The notes under the pieces: model-generated
What the model was told of the DNA's origin: nothing
The model's input: the letters and a program-made list of their open reading frames with translations, nothing else
The model's database searches: none
Assembly: GCA_011033025.1 (NCBI GenBank)
Contig: WFMF01000536.1
Location: forward strand, 1 to 64,000
DNA length: 64,000 nucleotides
Source: Beroe forskalii
Lineage: Eukaryota; Ctenophora; Nuda; Beroida; Beroidae
Reading direction: 5' to 3'
Part shown: positions 63,356-64,000 of the stretch, in pieces
Layout of the letters: each line of letters begins with the position of its first letter
Position numbering within the stretch: position 1 is the stretch's first letter
Made by a program: the position numbers and the translations under genes

Positions 63356-64000
63356 TTATTACAGGAAATTAAGTTTACATATAATTAAGCCCTAAGGTCC
63401 CAAAAAGGGCTTAATTTCATGCACCTTAATGACATGTATTCTTAATTTCATGAAGACTTATTTTTCAAGCAAATTTGAACATAATAAGTTCGAAAACATC
63501 ATTTTCAATCATTCATTATTCAGTATTGATGATGCTTTGAATTGATGAATGATGAAAAGCCACTGATTTTGCCAAGACTATATACTATATAGTCTTGTTG
63601 ATATCAACAATGCAAGAGACACATCCTGGAGCTCATTCCTTGACACTCCATCATACCTTCAAACCTTGATTACTGAATTTACATAGCATGCAATTTTTTC
63701 AATGCCGTTATGATAATCAGCTATTATGTAGTGTTTTGTGGAAACATATTCGATCATCAATATTTTGATGTACCTGATAAGATTCTCATGATGCTGTGAT
63801 AATTTATTCTATAGGTTATTTTGTCATAGTAAATAACGTCTCTGAAAACTCCACGAATGTAATTGGAGAGTAATTTAAACTATCAAAGTGCCAGATAAAG
63901 AAATAAAGCCAAAAATTCCTTATTCGTAACATAAGGAAAAGACAAAAGACAAGGCTGAAATTTCTATGTTATGGAACTTATATCTCCACAATGATAATTT
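63356..64000. other. Non-coding to window end
   Basis: AT-rich; a small palindrome TATACTATATAGT lies near 63580. No gene seen. Confidence 0.45.

Overview
This window is intron-bearing eukaryotic DNA, most likely from an invertebrate animal. The evidence is two intact rhodopsin-type GPCRs with LDL-receptor class A ectodomains (GRL101-like architecture), candidate GT-AG exons, a tRNA-derived SINE, and relics of Merlin, MULE, Helitron-like and TTAA-type DNA transposons. It holds no prokaryotic-style operons, no rRNA, no functional tRNA and no CRISPR. I cannot name the species. Gene density is very low and most of the 64 kb is repeat.

Layout. 1-5.3 kb: AT-rich DNA, then about 3 kb (1846-5000) of homopolymer-inflated sequence that looks like base-calling or assembly damage. 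5.3-9.9 kb: sparse DNA with two candidate exons and a 0.3 kb tandem repeat. 9.9-12.8 kb: CpG-rich hairpins, a TIR element of 29-bp repeats, a 70-bp MITE, and a 1.2-kb foldback carrying a nested MITE with telomere-like repeats. 13.7-21.2 kb: a 16-bp minisatellite split by a 3.3-kb TTAA-flanked element, which contains a broken retrotransposon-type ORF1 and a foldback with another MITE inside it. 21.2-23.5 kb: a promoter-like segment and a MULE relic whose TIRs are iterated C-rich words. 24.6-25.9 kb: an intact 445-aa orphan protein gene (minus). 27-30 kb: candidate exons and a SINE. 32.1-34.5 kb: GPCR gene 1 (minus). 34.0-41.8 kb: a tandem duplication carrying a dead 5' copy of GPCR 1 and an array of Helitron-like elements. 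43-46.8 kb: palindromic and tandem repeats. 47.6-50.0 kb: GPCR gene 2 (minus). 52.3-62.0 kb: cloverleaf palindromes, iterated motifs and a 4-kb tandem duplication that carries Merlin transposase relics. 62.1-63.2 kb: a second MULE relic.

The genes that look functional are the two GPCRs and the orphan; the transposase and ORF1 remnants are all broken. The most unusual signal is a hairpin grammar shared by otherwise different repeats: stems interrupted by a tandem G-A/A-G mismatch and capped by a GNA triloop, arranged in at least three loci as three arms on one outer stem (a DNA cloverleaf). Because several repeats exist in two copies or two arms, the window contains its own empty sites, so many insertions can be defined to the base.
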